From the NCBI GenBank assembly GCA_947683625.1, contig CANTUR010000630.1, forward strand, positions 3,348,001 to 3,412,000: a stretch of 64,000 bases of DNA, written 5' to 3'. The position numbers were made by a program, and so were the translations under genes. Position 1 is the stretch's first letter. Each line of letters starts with the position of its first letter. The notes beneath the pieces are model-generated. The model saw only the letters and a list, made by a program, of their open reading frames with translations. It searched no databases and was not told the origin of the DNA. Below, in pieces: positions 21,561-33,911 of this stretch. The stretch is from Mallotus nudiflorus (Eukaryota > Streptophyta > Magnoliopsida > Malpighiales > Euphorbiaceae).

Positions 21561-22834
21561 ATGTCTAGTGAACTTTGTGCAAATGAGTTTCGCTATATTC
21601 CCTGTGGGACGTTTAATGATGATAAATTAAAAACTTGCTATAGTTTTTATGGAACGTCTAGCAATGATGAATTTTGTTATATTCCCTATGGGATGTTTAA
21701 TGATGCACACTATATTCCCTATAGGACGTCTAGTGAAGTTGAATTGAAAATTTGCTATAGTTCCTATGGAATGTCTAGCAGTAATGAATTTCGTTATATT
21801 CCCTGTAGGACGTCTAACGATGCACATTATATTCCCTATGGGACGTCTAGTGATGATAAATTGAAAACTTGCTATAGTTCCTATGGAACGTCTAGCAATG
21901 ATGAATTTTGTTATATTCCCTGTGGGACGTCTAACGATGCACACTATATTCCCTATGGGATGTCTAGTGATGATAAATTGAAAACTTACTATAGTTCATG
22001 TGGAATGTCTAGCAATGATGAATTTCGTTATATTCCTTGTGGGATGTCTAACGATGCACACTATATTCCTTGTGGAACGTTTAGTGATGATAAATTAAAA
22101 ACTTGATATAGTTTCTATGGAATGTCTAGCAATAATGAATTTTGTTATATTCCCTGTGGGACGTCAACGATGTACACTATATTCCCTATGGGATGTCTAG
22201 TGATGATAAATTGAAAATCTACTATCGTTCCCGTAGAACATCTAGCAATGATGAATTTCGTTATATTCCTTATGGGACGTCTAACGATGTACACTATATT
22301 CCCTACGGGACATCGAGTGATGATAAATTGAAAACTTGTTATAGTTCCTATAGAACATCTAGCAATGATGAATTTTGTTATATTTCCTGTGGGATGTCTA
22401 ACGATGTACACTATATTCCCTGTGGGACGTCTAGTGATGATAAATTGAAAGCTTGCTATAGTTCCTGTGGAACATCTAGCACTAATGAATTTCTTCATAT
22501 TCCTTGTGGGATGTCTAATGATGCACACTTTATTCCCTGTAGGACATCTAGTGAAGTTGAATTAAAAATCTGCTATAGTTCTTGTGAAACATCTAGCACT
22601 GATGAATTTTGTTATATTCCCTATGAGACGTCTAACGATGCACACTATATTTCCTATGGGACGTCTAGTGAAGTTGAATTGAAAACTTGTTATAGTTCCT
22701 GTGGAACGTCTAACACTGATGAATTTTATTATATTCCCTCTAACGATGCACACTATATTTCCTATGGGATGTCTAGTGAAGTTGAATTGAAAACTTGCTA
22801 TAGTTCATGTGGAACGTCTAGCAATGATGAATTT
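21561..22834 (+). repeat. 117-bp higher-order tandem array, about eleven units
   Basis: The unit has three related modules of about 45, 39 and 33 bp. Each starts at a 'ggnacgtctag/aac' word and differs downstream (tgatgataaattgaaaac; caatgatgaatttcg; gatgcacactatattcc). The period is 117 bp, a multiple of three, and unit variation is mostly point changes (tgt/tat, acg/atg), with one shortened unit near 22738. Because stops are rare in one frame on both strands, long open frames arise on plus (21561-22106, then 22142-22909 after a 1-bp loss near 22164) and also on minus. Confidence 0.9.
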
Positions 22835-22909
22835 GAAAGTTTATGTCATAACTGCTATGCAGTACATAACATAATGAAGGTTATGACTACTGTGGAACAC
22901 ATAACATAA
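21561..22909 (+). pseudogene. Repeat-encoded open frames of unknown meaning
   Basis: If translated, the plus strand yields a repetitive product whose modules read GTSSDDKLKTCYSSY, GTSSNDEFRYIPC and GTSNDAHYIPY (15, 13 and 11 residues). The first frame ends at 22106 by a TGC to TGA change; the second starts in the shifted frame created by the 1-bp loss near 22164, and has no ATG at its opening. No signal peptide or known domain is present. The minus strand is open over much of the same span, which argues that openness is a by-product of a repeat length divisible by three. I list it because the frame covers nearly the whole array, but I do not claim a protein. Confidence 0.25.
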
Positions 22910-23446
22910 TCATTTGAAATTCATATCATAACTACTATGCAACACATGAATCCTTTGATTGAAATAATGTATGTAAAATGCAAAATATGAATTCTGTAAT
23001 CTTGTTCTGTATTTTGTACTTGATAGAAAATTCAGAACCATAGATTGATTATGCAATTTTAATAATTCAATGAATTATTAATTTGATGAATGTCATGATT
23101 TAATTAGGAATATATTCCTAATCAGAATGCAAATATGGACCAAATTGTAATGAAATAACTTGAATTCATATGCACATAAAAGTGATGGACTAAAGTGATA
23201 TGCACTACACTCGATCATGTAGTGTTGATTGATCTATACAATTATGCTGCAATCCATAATTGCTCGCGATTAGCTACAACCCTTTCATTGCTCATTGATG
23301 ATGCTGCAGTCCATAACTGCTCGTAATTAGCTGCAACCCTTTTATTGATCATTGATGATGCTGCAGTCCATAACTACTCGTTGATTTTTATCTTTGGTTG
23401 TTTGAGTTAAATGCTTTGAATTCTTTGTGCTGACTAAACTTTTAAT
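22910..23446. other. Internal region of nested element after the array
   Basis: No coding region. A short word 'gctgcagtccataactgctcg' with variants occurs three times between 23249 and 23380, an apparent small tandem repeat of about 60 bp. Confidence 0.5.
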
Positions 23447-23614
23447 CACCAAAAGACCCCTTAAAAATTGACTTATTTGTAATCTAATCCTAAACAATGT
23501 TGCAATTTAGTCCCTAAAGTCTAGAAAATCGACTACCAAGTTCAATTTTTTGAATGAATTTCAGGGATTAAGTCACAATTGTGCACAATTACATCTCGAA
23601 ATTAGGTGCTTACA

Positions 23615-24987
23615 ACTGTATATTGACTACAAACAATTTTTACTTATGATCTCAGCTAGTAAATTGAGTAATTTAGCAAGGTCTAAAATTTAAATAACAA
23701 AAACCTAATTGGAAGTAAAATCAAATTATTGTAATCATAGAGCCTAAATTTAGTTTCACTATTCCATTTCAATCATGAACACATCATTAAGTAGGAATCT
23801 TGAATACAGTTAAGGGTAATTGCTCCTAAAATACTTAAAGACTCTTTTAAGTTCAATTAAACATGCAAGGATTAAATCCTAACCTACTCTCATGATTAAT
23901 AATTTAATCTAAACTCATTAAGATTTTTAGCAATTAATTTGTCACTATAATCTATTGTCATGACTCCTCAAAGAGCTTGCTTACTCTCATGGTTAAGTGA
24001 TTTAAGTTCTAATTTTCTTAAGCTAATGAATTCCCCTAACTCTTGTTAGTGAATTCATCTATAAATATGCAATCAAACAAGCCTGGAATGATAATAAGAT
24101 AGATATTACAACATAAAGAATTAACTGAAATTCAAATCAAATATAAAAATCTCGTGTTCAAATCATATCATGGAATAACTATTCCTAACCAAGACTCTAA
24201 AATAAAACTTAGCCACACATGGCTATGGTGAAATCCATAAATATAATCAAGAAGAAAAAAAGATGAAACAGAAAATAAAAAATAAGCTCTTAGTCTTTTC
24301 TCCTGGTCTTTTTTAATTTAAGTCTAGCTACCCCCTTTTGATCTTTGTGACCCTTTGTTCCCCCCCCCCCCCCATCAAAAAGGGTGTTTTATTCCTTTAT
24401 ATAATGCTAGGGTTTGAAAAAGAATCCTCTTTAATCTCCAACACCTTTTTATTTTCAAAACAAGAAATTTTTTCGTTCATGACACAGTTTGAGGCACAGT
24501 TGTATGGTAATCCAAAGCGATATGTGAATTTACTCAGCACACTATACAACTTCCAGTATGGGTAAGTTTATTAGCCATGCATCATTTTGGATTAGAAATC
24601 TTCACTCACATGGCATGGTGATGCTGTGAAATTGCTATGTTTATATTCAAGTGTAGCTGGCTTCTTCATGGCTCACATATGGTTTGGTCATAGCTTGGTT
24701 CATGGCTTCTCCTCATCACATGACATATGCATGCCATGCTATATCAAAAACTTTATACTTAGCCCAACTTCTTTTTGATTTCTGGGGCCCACACTAGACA
24801 TAAAAGACAAAATCAATTAAAAATTAAATAAAACTTCTTAAATATACAATAAATAATAAGAATCATAATTAAATATTAACTTATAAAAATCTCCTAATTA
24901 AACCTAAAAACTACTTAAATTAATTTATTCCTTAGTTAAAGTTTATTAAAATTCAACTCTAAGACATATATATAATAAAACATATGA
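23615..24987 (-). repeat. 3' LTR of Athila element 1, main part
   Basis: This continues the LTR that begins at 19314-19383 and is cut at the target duplication actgt. It contains a 14-base C run at about 24360 and ends acatatga, next to the element's polypurine tract. Confidence 0.85.
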
Positions 24988-25023
24988 AATTCCCCTATGC
25001 TAAAGCTTTGCTTGTCCTCAAGT
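24988..25023 (-). other. Polypurine tract of Athila element 1
   Basis: On the minus strand: 'gaggacaagcaaagcttt' then 'agcataggggaatt', immediately before the 3' LTR. This is the usual Athila arrangement of a conserved word and a G-rich purine tract. Confidence 0.8.
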
Positions 25024-26547
25024 AAAAACTAAAATTTGAAAATAACAAACTCAAGTCACAACCAGAGACATACAACTTCAAAGACATGAAATCTTAATAA
25101 CATCGAGATTAAAACATGTTTACTTAAGAAAATAGTTAGACAAAAACACAATATATATATGAATAATTTACTAGTTATAACCTAAGCACACAACCTTTTG
25201 AAATCAAGTGAACATAAATCCAGAAAAGAAAATATTAAGGTCTGTAGCTCTTTTTGATATGGTTATGAATGTGTTTTATGCTCCATTTCTCAATTTTTAT
25301 TTTTCTCTTCATTCAATTCTTTCCACTCTAAGTAATCCCCTACCGTTTCTGTATTATTAAGCATGGATACCGTTACATGGGAACTATGGATGCTCATACC
25401 CCAAATAAGGGCATTGGAGTATATTCAAAGTGTATAAGAATTTAACTTTAAATACTACTCCTACTTAAGAAATGAGAGAGTTTTTTTAACTGAGATTTAG
25501 AATGCAACCTTCCTAAAATCTTGTACAATTTAATCGCTAGGTTCATGCTTAGGTCATAATAACTAAATTTTCTATACATAAAGACCATGTATAACTATCT
25601 TAATTAATAAACCATCTGATAATTGGGTAACTCAATCAAAAGACAAGTTTATACATTAATATATTCTCAATTGTGATAGAGTGTCGAAAGCAAATTTTAA
25701 AAATTTTCAAGACAAACAAATCATTAATATTGGGAAACGAGTTGAAAATTAATAAACCCTAATAGTCTTTGGAATTATTTTTGATTGAAATGAAAAGATA
25801 AAAACAAATAAATGAAATGATAAAAGCTAACAAATAAATCAATCAAAGCACCCCCTACATTATCCATGGCATTATGCTTAATGACAATGAAAATACAAAA
25901 GATAAAGGGAATGTCAAAAAGAAAAAGGTGGGAGAAAGGGTACTGACGAAAAATTATGCATTCGTTTGAAAGATAGAAAAAGACCAAAAACTAATAAAGA
26001 GAAAACAACTAAAATAATAAAACAATACATATAATATCCGAAAAGAAAATAACAGAAGTAGAAGAAAATCATAAAACATAAAACATAATTATAAATTGAA
26101 AACAACATTAATCATCCATAAGAGTAGAATCATCCAGGGCAACTCCAGTGTCATCTAATTTATGAATGTCGTCAGGAAGCTCCTTAGTAGCAGCAACAGA
26201 GGTAGAACTAGTAAAGACTGGTCTTGGATGAAGAGGTATGCCCTGAGCCTAATATAAGTTTGAAAGACCGTCAATAACCTAATGAAGAAGCTCCATGTGA
26301 TATTGAAGAGTAACCTTAAAATTTGGAGGATAGGAATATGATGAAGGTTTGACAAGGTGAGAAGCTTATGGAGTTGGAGGTACAGGGTTGAGTATCTATT
26401 GTGGCTGATTGGCGCCCAACTCAATTGGATTATTAATCAAAACATATCAACCATCCTAAATGTGACCACCTTAATCTTTTTCATGATAGTGATATTGAAG
26501 GGTAATGTGGTGCAAAACTGAGTCAACTTGGTAAGGGAATTAAAATC

Positions 26548-27430
26548 CTATAGATTCTTAGCAAGCCTAGTGATATTTGAACCCCCACATAAGGCCCCCT
26601 TTGTTTTTCTCAAAACACCATCCATATAGAAAGCAAAACCATATCCCAAATGAGGCACTATGCCTTTAACAAAACAACACAAATAAAATAAATCTCTAAG
26701 TGTAACACATCCAGTACTTTCCCTTCGACCATAAATAGTGCCAGCTATTAGGCGATGCAGGTAACGCAATTCATGATGGGCTATATTAGTGCTCTTGCTA
26801 ACTCAAGGGTCATAGGTTTATTGGGCGGCTCCTACATGTATAATCTCCCTCTAAAATTGATGATATTTTATGGGTTCAAGAATAATTTGGGCATTATTAA
26901 GCACACCATTAAAAATAGACAAAGCATCATAAAAACCATAATGCATAATGAATTCATTTACGAAAAAGGAGAATCATTTACCCCCTAATTGGAATAGCAC
27001 TGTATTTTTCTTATTAAAGTCAACAGGATTACTAGGGTTGAATAAAAAAGTGGATAAGAACTCCAAAAATAATTCATGAAATATAGGCTCATTAGTTCTC
27101 ATAAAATTATCCCATTTTGAGTTATCAATCATGCCTAAGACTGATTCATTCAATCCTACAGTAGAAAGATTCCCTAACATAATGTGATATAAAGGATGGA
27201 CTGGAAGGGAAAACAGAGTAGAACATGTTTTTTAAAAAATAGGATTGGTGAAATGAAGAAGGGGGTGAGACATACCGGATTGGCTCTTTTAGTCATGGTG
27301 TGAGGAAGTTAGAGCGGTGGGTGGTGGTACACTAGTATGAGAAGGGCGCGAGGATGGAGGGGAAGATGTGGTACGAGTCCTCTTTTTGGATGATGATGGT
27401 GATTTCTCAAAGGCTTTGGATTTTCCCATG
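26548..27430 (-). pseudogene. Athila element 1 ORF3 (plant transposon-protein domain)
   Basis: It lies after pol, where Athila elements carry an extra ORF. The minus frame starts at 27430 with MGKSKAFEKSPSSSKKRTRT, a basic Ser-rich leader. After stops, the next pieces are STVGLNESVLGMIDNSKWDN (near 27170) and VTLRDLFYLCCFVKGIVPHL (near 26700), which resemble the domain annotated in databases as 'putative plant transposon protein'. The family's role is unknown. At least three stops and a frame change make it non-functional. Confidence 0.65.
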
Positions 27431-27844
27431 TGTAGAGAACAAAAAGGAAAATAAAGAAGTGTGGTTTTAGAAGGAAGACATAAGGAAGAAAAAAAGGTTG
27501 ATGAAGTCAAAGAGGAGGGGACAATGAAGAAAAATTAGGAAAGAATGGTGTAGGAGAAAGAGAGAAGTGAAAAGAATGGATTAGGGCTAGGTTTAAAGAA
27601 GTGGGTGTTTATATAAAGGGATTGGTACACGGTTTTGGGAACACAGTTTAGGAAAACTGTGTTAGGGAGTATGATATAGGGAAGTGAATTACATGGCCTC
27701 ATGTGTCGTGCTTAGAGACCGTATGCCATGGGGCATGACATAACATGGAGATGTCGTGCTATCATGTTGTGCTACATTCTTGGATAATAGGTGAATGTGT
27801 GACACGACATGAAGGATGTGTAACATGGCATGTAAGGATGTCGT

Positions 27845-28010
27845 GTTAGGATGGTTTTGACATGGCATAAAGGAGGTTGATAACACGTTATGCAAACCAT
27901 GTTAGGATGGCAATGACACGACATAGAGAAGACGATAACATGAAATGCAAACTGAGTTAGGATGGTAATGACATGGCATGGAGAAGATAATAACACGGCA
28001 TGCAAACCAT
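27845..28010. repeat. 55-bp tandem repeat in Athila 1 spacer
   Basis: Three units at 27845-27900, 27901-27955 and 27956-28010, each starting gttaggatgg and ending near gcaaaccat. Degenerate relatives with 'cacgacat/catggcat' words extend to about 27690 and 28150. The array sits between integrase and ORF3. Confidence 0.8.
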
Positions 28011-28430
28011 GTTACATGTTGCATGGTTGATGAGTGACATGGTATAGTGATGTCATGTTGTCATGCCATGTGATAGTCTGGTAAATCATTGAGGATGTGA
28101 CACGACATAGATATACTGTGTAATAAAGCTGTGACACAACCTGTAACTTTGTGGAGTTTTGGACAAGGTGTGGATATGTCGTGTTAATATGTTGTGCAGT
28201 ATGTATAAATCTATTAATTTAAGTTGCGTACCTGGGCACGGTCTGTGACACGACCGTTCATTACCCTGTGTGATAATGAAAAACTTGCTCCTTAAAGCTA
28301 TAGCTCTTTATAATGATTGCACTCTTGATCCTATGGAAAAAGTGAAGTAAATTAATTAACAAGTAAAAACACAAAGAAAAGAAAAAATTAAAAAAAATGA
28401 GAGTTAAAAAGAAAAATGATTGGGTTGCCT

Positions 28431-29700
28431 CCCAATTAGCAATGTTTTTAGGTCTTTAGCTCGACTGTTCTATAATGAGCTCAAACTAGGTCCATGAATG
28501 TATAAGAGACACTCTTTAAGCTAGCTTCCTCCACCTAGTAGGGCTTAAGACATTGCCTACTGACTTTGAAGGTTTCGTTTGCCCTATTTGAAAGCTCAAC
28601 TGCTTCATGAGGGCTTAATTCTGAAAGGTCCAAACCATCGAGACTTGAGTTTCCCTAGAAATGGCTTTAGTCTGGAGTTAAATAGCAGCACTAATTCTCC
28701 TTTTTAAAACTCTTTCTTCTGTTGATGTTTATCATGCCCCTTTTTGTTCTTTCCTTGAAAATCTTGGCATTCTCATGCATCCATGCAAAAATTTTTAAGT
28801 TCATTCAACTGAAGGAGCCTTTTTGCATTAGCCTTTGCTAAATCAAAATTTAGAAACCTTATAGCCTAGAATGCTTTATGCTATAACTCAATTGGGAGAT
28901 GACATGATTTCCCAAAAACTAACTTAAATAGTGACGTCCCAATTGGAGTTTTGAAAGCTGTTTGGTATGCCCATAGTGCATCATCCAAATGAATGGACCA
29001 ATCCTTTCTTGAGGTATTGACTGTCTTTTCTAGTATAACCTTCAATTCTTTGTTTAAGATTTCCACTTGTCCACTAGTCTGAGGGTGGTATGGTATAGGT
29101 AATTTATGCTTAACCCCATATTTTGCTAAAAGGGATTCAAATTAACAATTGTAGAAGTGAGAACTACCATCAATAATTATAGCTCTAGGGTGCCAAAGTG
29201 AGTAAATATATTCCTCTTGATGAATTTTATGACTTCTTTAACATCATTGGTTAGTGAGGCAATTGATTTCACCCACTTGGATACATAATTAACCCCAACT
29301 AATGTATATTTATTACTATAGGAGCTTTGGAAATGTCCTATAAAATCAATACCTAACACATCAAATAATTTAATCTTAGTAATATTTATGAGGGGCATTT
29401 CATCCCATTTGCTAATATTCCCTGTCCTTTGGCAATGATCTAACATGATAAAGAATTTCCTTGCATTGTTAAAGAGAGAGGGCCAGTAGAATCCACTTTG
29501 AAGTACATTTACTATTATTTTGGTAGATCTTACATGTCCCCCACACTCAAGTGAATGGCAATGAGTGAGTACTTCTAAAATTTCTTCGTTAGGAATGCTC
29601 CTTCATAACAATCCATCCCCAGACCTCTTATATAAATAGGGCTTGTCCTAGAAGTATTACCAAGAGTCCCAAAAGAATTTCTTCTTTTAATAGTAATTAA
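28431..29700 (-). pseudogene. Athila element 1 integrase
   Basis: The integrase joins element cDNA to host DNA. On the minus strand a zinc-binding part ends in CQRTGNISK (near 29420). The catalytic core follows: first aspartate in LGIDFIGHF (near 29355), second in IIDGSSHF (near 29170, family DGGSHF), and the glutamate in SGQVEIL (near 29070). A later [14 protein letters not shown] segment (about 28960) is typical of gypsy integrase. Stops and frame changes split it into pieces at 29177-29446 and 28881-29066. Confidence 0.85.
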
Positions 29701-29819
29701 TGTCTGGTGGAAGAACACCACATCCAAGGTAAATTACAAAATCTGCATACCATGGGACACTTTGCTGGACTCTCATGAGTTGTCTCCCAGAAGGTCATCT
29801 AAGATAGGGAGATAGTCTG

Positions 29820-31444
29820 AATTAGTACTTCACTTAAGGCTGGAAAGGTGATCAGTAACCAAATTCTTGGTTCCTTTATAATTTTTAATCTTTAAGTCAA
29901 ATTCTTGTAAGAGAAGGATCCAATGAATGAGTCGTGGTTTAGCATTCTTCTTTACTAGGACGTACTTAAAGGTTGAATGGTTGATGTAGACAGTTAACTT
30001 TTTACTAAATATGAACAAAATTTATCTATAGCATGTACCATTGTTAAAATTTCCTTCTTAGTTGTTGCATAATTTATTAAGCTTCATCAAGAGTGTGGTT
30101 GATGTAGTAGATGGCATAGGCCTATTTATCTCTTCATTGCCCTAAGATAGCTCTTACTATATAGTCGTTAGCATCACATATGATTTCGAAGGGAAGGCTC
30201 TAGTCTGGTGGTTGTAAGACAGGTGTTGAAAAAAGTGATCCTATCAACCTATGGAAAGTATGAAGACATTCATCAGTACATTCAAAAGGAATGTCCTTGG
30301 CAAGCAAATTAGTTAAAGGCTTAGTAATTTTAGAAAAATCTTTGATGAAGCGTTGATAGAACCCGACATGTCCTAGAAAACTATGTATTCCTTTTACAGA
30401 GGTAGGGGGTGAAAGCTTCTCTATCACTCCATTTTTTACCCTGTCAACTTTAATGCCATTTTCAGACATAATGTACCTAAGCACCACCCCTTTAGTCACT
30501 ATAAAGTGACACTTTTCCTAGTTCAGTATGAGATTAATGTCTTTAAATCTCTGCAACACTTTAGAGAGACTATCAAGACAATCATCAAAAGAAGAACTGT
30601 ATACAGAGAAATCATCCATAAAAACCTCCATAGTGTCCTCAACAAAATCAGAAAAAATAGACATCATGCATTGTTGGAAAGTAGCAGGTGCATTACACAG
30701 CCCGAAAGGCATTCTTCTATATGCATATGTTCCATAAAGACATGTGTATATGGTTTTCTCTTGATCATCAGGGTGTATGGGAATTTGAAAGAACCCAAAG
30801 TATCCATCCAAGTAATAGAAAAATGAATGATTAGCTAACCTTTTTAAAAGTTGGTTAATGAATGGTAGAGGGAAGTGATATTTCTTAGTGGCCTTGTTTA
30901 ATTTTCTATAGTTAATGCACATGCACCAACCTATGATAGTCCTAGTTAGGATCAACTCATTGTTCTCATTTTTCATTATTGTTATACCTCCCTTTTTGGG
31001 GACTGTATGGATTGGACTAACCTACTGACTATCCGAGATAGGATAAATAATCCCTGCATAAAAAAACTTCACAATCTCTTTCTTAACCACCTCTTTCATA
31101 TTAGGGTTTAACCTTCTTTGATGTTCTATGGTAGGGCTAGCATCATTTTCCATGTGAATCATATGAATGCATATTGAAGCACTAATCCCTTTTAGGTCTT
31201 CTATGATAAAACCTAGGATCTTTTTGTGAGGCCTAACTCTCCTACGTAATTTGTATACTTGTTCATCAGTTAACTCAACATTTATAATGATAGGATATGT
31301 AGAGTTAGGGCTAAGAAAAGTGTACCTTAGGTGCACTTTCCTCCTTATCATACTAAGGCTTTCTATAATAGAAGGTAAGGGCTCATACCAGGTTGATTTA
31401 TGTTTATTCAATGCTGGCCTTACACTGAGGTAATTCTCATACAC
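29820..31444 (-). pseudogene. Athila element 1 reverse transcriptase and RNase H
   Basis: On the minus strand the part before the polymerase includes GISASICIHMIHME and RRLNPNMKEVV (31444-31022). The polymerase core (30976-30518) has CINYRKLNKATKKYHFPLPF, MPFGLCNAPATFQ and the active site FMDDF (family F/YxDD). The connection (30499-30200) has FLGHVGFYQRFIKDFSKI. RNase H remains include KPRLIHWILLLQEFDLKI (about 29900). The frame is interrupted between these blocks, for example by a stop after ISDSQ near 31022. Confidence 0.9.
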
Positions 31445-31859
31445 TACTATCTCTTTGTCAATGTATCCTCTGTAACATCATGGATCAAGCATGCTTCTAA
31501 GGGGTCATGGGTGAGTTACTTTTCAAAGGTCTCTTGTACACAACTTTTTATCACGTCCACTCTAAAGTAGGATCCCATCATTAAGGATTGTTTTTCCATT
31601 CTAAAAACATCAAATTCCACCTGATTATCTCTAATTTCTAGCAAAATCTTTCCTCTTTTAATGTCAATGATTGCTCCTATTATGGCTAGGAATGGTCATC
31701 CTAGTATGATTGGAATATGGTGATTCTCCTCCATTTCTTGGATGATGAAATCCTGTGGTACATAATAGTCTCCAACTTTGATTGGGATGTCTTCTAGAAT
31801 TCCATAAGGGTAGATTTATGATCTATCAGGAAGTTGTAGTGACACTGTTGTTGGTTATG

Positions 31860-32130
31860 GCTCACTGATGATGAGGCATTAGCAAAAGGAAAGAGGAATT
31901 ATACTTACACTTGCACTAAGATCATATAGAGATTTCCTAATAAATTCATTTTTAATGGTATAAGGGATAGTGGTACTCCTTGGATATTTAAGCTTTTGGG
32001 GAAGTTTATTTTGAATGACATCATTGCATTCCTCATTGATAAGAATGGTCTTATGATCCTTGCATTTTCTGTTATGTAAAATGATGTCTTTTAAGAATTT
32101 GGAGTATGTAGGCATGGTATTGATCACATT
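31860..32130 (-). pseudogene. Athila element 1 protease region
   Basis: The 82-codon minus frame includes MPTYSKFLKDI and ends in the retroviral-type aspartic protease core, read here as DLSASVSIIPLS (usual form DLGAS). The glycine to serine change in the active-site triad would be expected to harm catalysis. It lies between gag and reverse transcriptase in the usual gypsy order. Confidence 0.8.
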
Positions 32131-32689
32131 TAGGAGAGGTATATTTAGTTTAAGTTGTTGGAATAACTTTATAAACTTTTCAAACTGCCTGTCTAGCTTG
32201 GATTTCTATTGCCTTTGTGGAAATGGCAGTGGCGGTACCAAAGGTGGTGAGTCTTTCTTCTCCTCATTCTTTTTCTATAAATGCTCAATCTTCTCCTCTT
32301 TGGTGTCATGAATGGTTTTTGCAACATTGTTCTTAGTCTCTATTTCAAGCAATTACTTTTTATTTTTAATTGTGACCACCTTAGCCTATTCTCTAGGATT
32401 TTAAGGTTGATTGGGAAACATTCCACTCTACTTTGAACTTGAAGCTTGAGAAGCAATTTGGTTTTCTAACATTTTGTTATGGGCAAAAAGTTATCCCACT
32501 TGAGATGTCAAATTCTTTATTGCTTCCTTTTGCTCCTCTTGGTCTTTTTAGTACCTCTCTTGATCTTTTAGGAATTTCTCCATCATCACTTCAAGGTTAG
32601 ACTTTGGTTCACTTTGTTAAAGGAAGGTATTTTTCTATTAAAATCCAGGAGGTAGTTGTTTGAATCCTTGATTGATATTTTATAGCCCT

Positions 32690-33777
32690 CCTTAGTTAGA
32701 CTATGAAAAGTTTAGATGGTCTTACCAACTTGGGTTATAAGTGTTAGAGTAGGGATTCCCTTTATTCCTTTGGAAATTGTTAAGTGCATTTAATTGCTCA
32801 ATGAAGGAATCCTGAGAAAAACCTCCTTGATACTCTAGGGTTGAGTATTCTCCTTTACAATACTCATAAGAATAGATAGCCATGGGATTTGAGGCTTTAG
32901 TCGATGCCTTTAATTTCTTAGTAAGCATATTAATATTTGCATTAAGGAGATTCTAACTATCCACTTCATGCATTCCTGCAACTTTCTTTGGTGCGCTTCG
33001 CTCTCTATTCCATTAATAGTTGTTGGATGCCATAGTCTCATAAAGATTGTATGCATCATCATGCATCTTACTCATGAATGAGCCTTGGGTAGTTGCATTA
33101 GTAGTGATCCTCATTGGCTTTTTTAAGCCTTGGTAGAAGGTTTAAATGAGCAACCACTATGGAACCCTATAGTGAGGACACTGTCTCTGTAAATCTTTAA
33201 AATGTTCCTAAGCCTCATAAAGAGATGCACCACTATGTTGGGTGAAGCTTGTGATCTTCTATCTGAATTTTACTATTTTTCCCAATGGGAAATACTTACC
33301 TAAGAATGTCTTTGACAACGTATTCCATAAAGTGATCGACTATGGTGCTAAAGAGTGCAACCATAACTTAGCCTTATCCCTCAAAGAGAAAGGGAATAAC
33401 CTAAGCTTAATTGCATCAAGACTAACCTCATTGATCTTGAATGTATCACAAATTTCCAAAAATTGAGCTAGTTGGGCATTAGGATCCTCGCTTGGGAGAC
33501 CTCCAAACTAAAATTATGAGACTATTTAAATTATCTTTGGTTTAATATCAAATGTGTTGGCATTGACAATTGGCCTGATAATACTATTATAGGTATCTCT
33601 TAGATTAGGCATTGTGTACTCTTGAAGAGTGCGATTCTTACTTAATGGTTGTGGTGCTTGATCTTTAGCTATCTTTTGCTTGTATTTTTCATGCTTTTCC
33701 TTTCAATTTTTCTTACATGATTTCTCAATTTCAGGGTTGATCTTCTCTAAGTTCATCCCCTCGAATCGAGTGTTCAT
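32690..33777 (-). pseudogene. Athila element 1 gag
   Basis: From ATG at 33777 the minus strand encodes MNTRFEGMNLEKINPEIEK and, after stops, the Retrotrans_gag core: PNAQLAQFLEICDTFKIN (near 33470), IKLRLFPFSLRDKAKLWL and KTFLGKYFP. The last open piece (32928-32722) is the region before the usual zinc knuckle, which here reads YEYCKGEYSTLE with its cysteine/histidine pattern lost. The protein would have formed the particle shell. Confidence 0.85.
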
Positions 33778-33911
33778 AAACTAGCAAAAAATGTTACCTG
33801 AAAAATCAATTAGCAAATTAAGTTAAAACTAAAGAAAGAATACTAGTCTAAGAAAAGTAAAAATTAAATTAGTATCAATATTGCCAATCGCCAGTAACAG
33901 TGCCAAAAACT

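Larger units (their letters stand above)
19384..23614. mobile_element. 4.2-kb non-autonomous LTR-type element nested in an Athila LTR
   Basis: The element begins TGTAGATGG and ends GCTTACA, so its tips are TGTA...TACA, and it is flanked by a perfect 5-bp duplication actgt (19379-19383 and 23615-23619). Its right end (23447-23614) repeats 21220-21390, including 'gtctagaaaatcgacta', so 19384-21390 is probably a ~2-kb LTR and the right copy is cut down to its last ~170 bp. The internal part carries a 117-bp tandem array and no reverse transcriptase, integrase or transposase. It is probably a deleted, non-autonomous retroelement; strand is uncertain. Confidence 0.75.

Noticed and set aside
21627..22753. 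Minus-strand ORFs of 63-127 codons across the 117-bp array
   Set aside because: They mirror the plus-strand repeat and arise because the period is divisible by three; no start context or domain supports them.
27289..28005. Minus-strand ORFs with Ser/His/Cys-rich products beyond the ORF3 start
   Set aside because: 27689-28005 follows the 55-bp repeat units and shows no domain; only the part from 27430 leftward fits Athila ORF3.
30506..30826. 106-codon plus-strand ORF
   Set aside because: It lies antisense to the strongly conserved Athila reverse transcriptase core.
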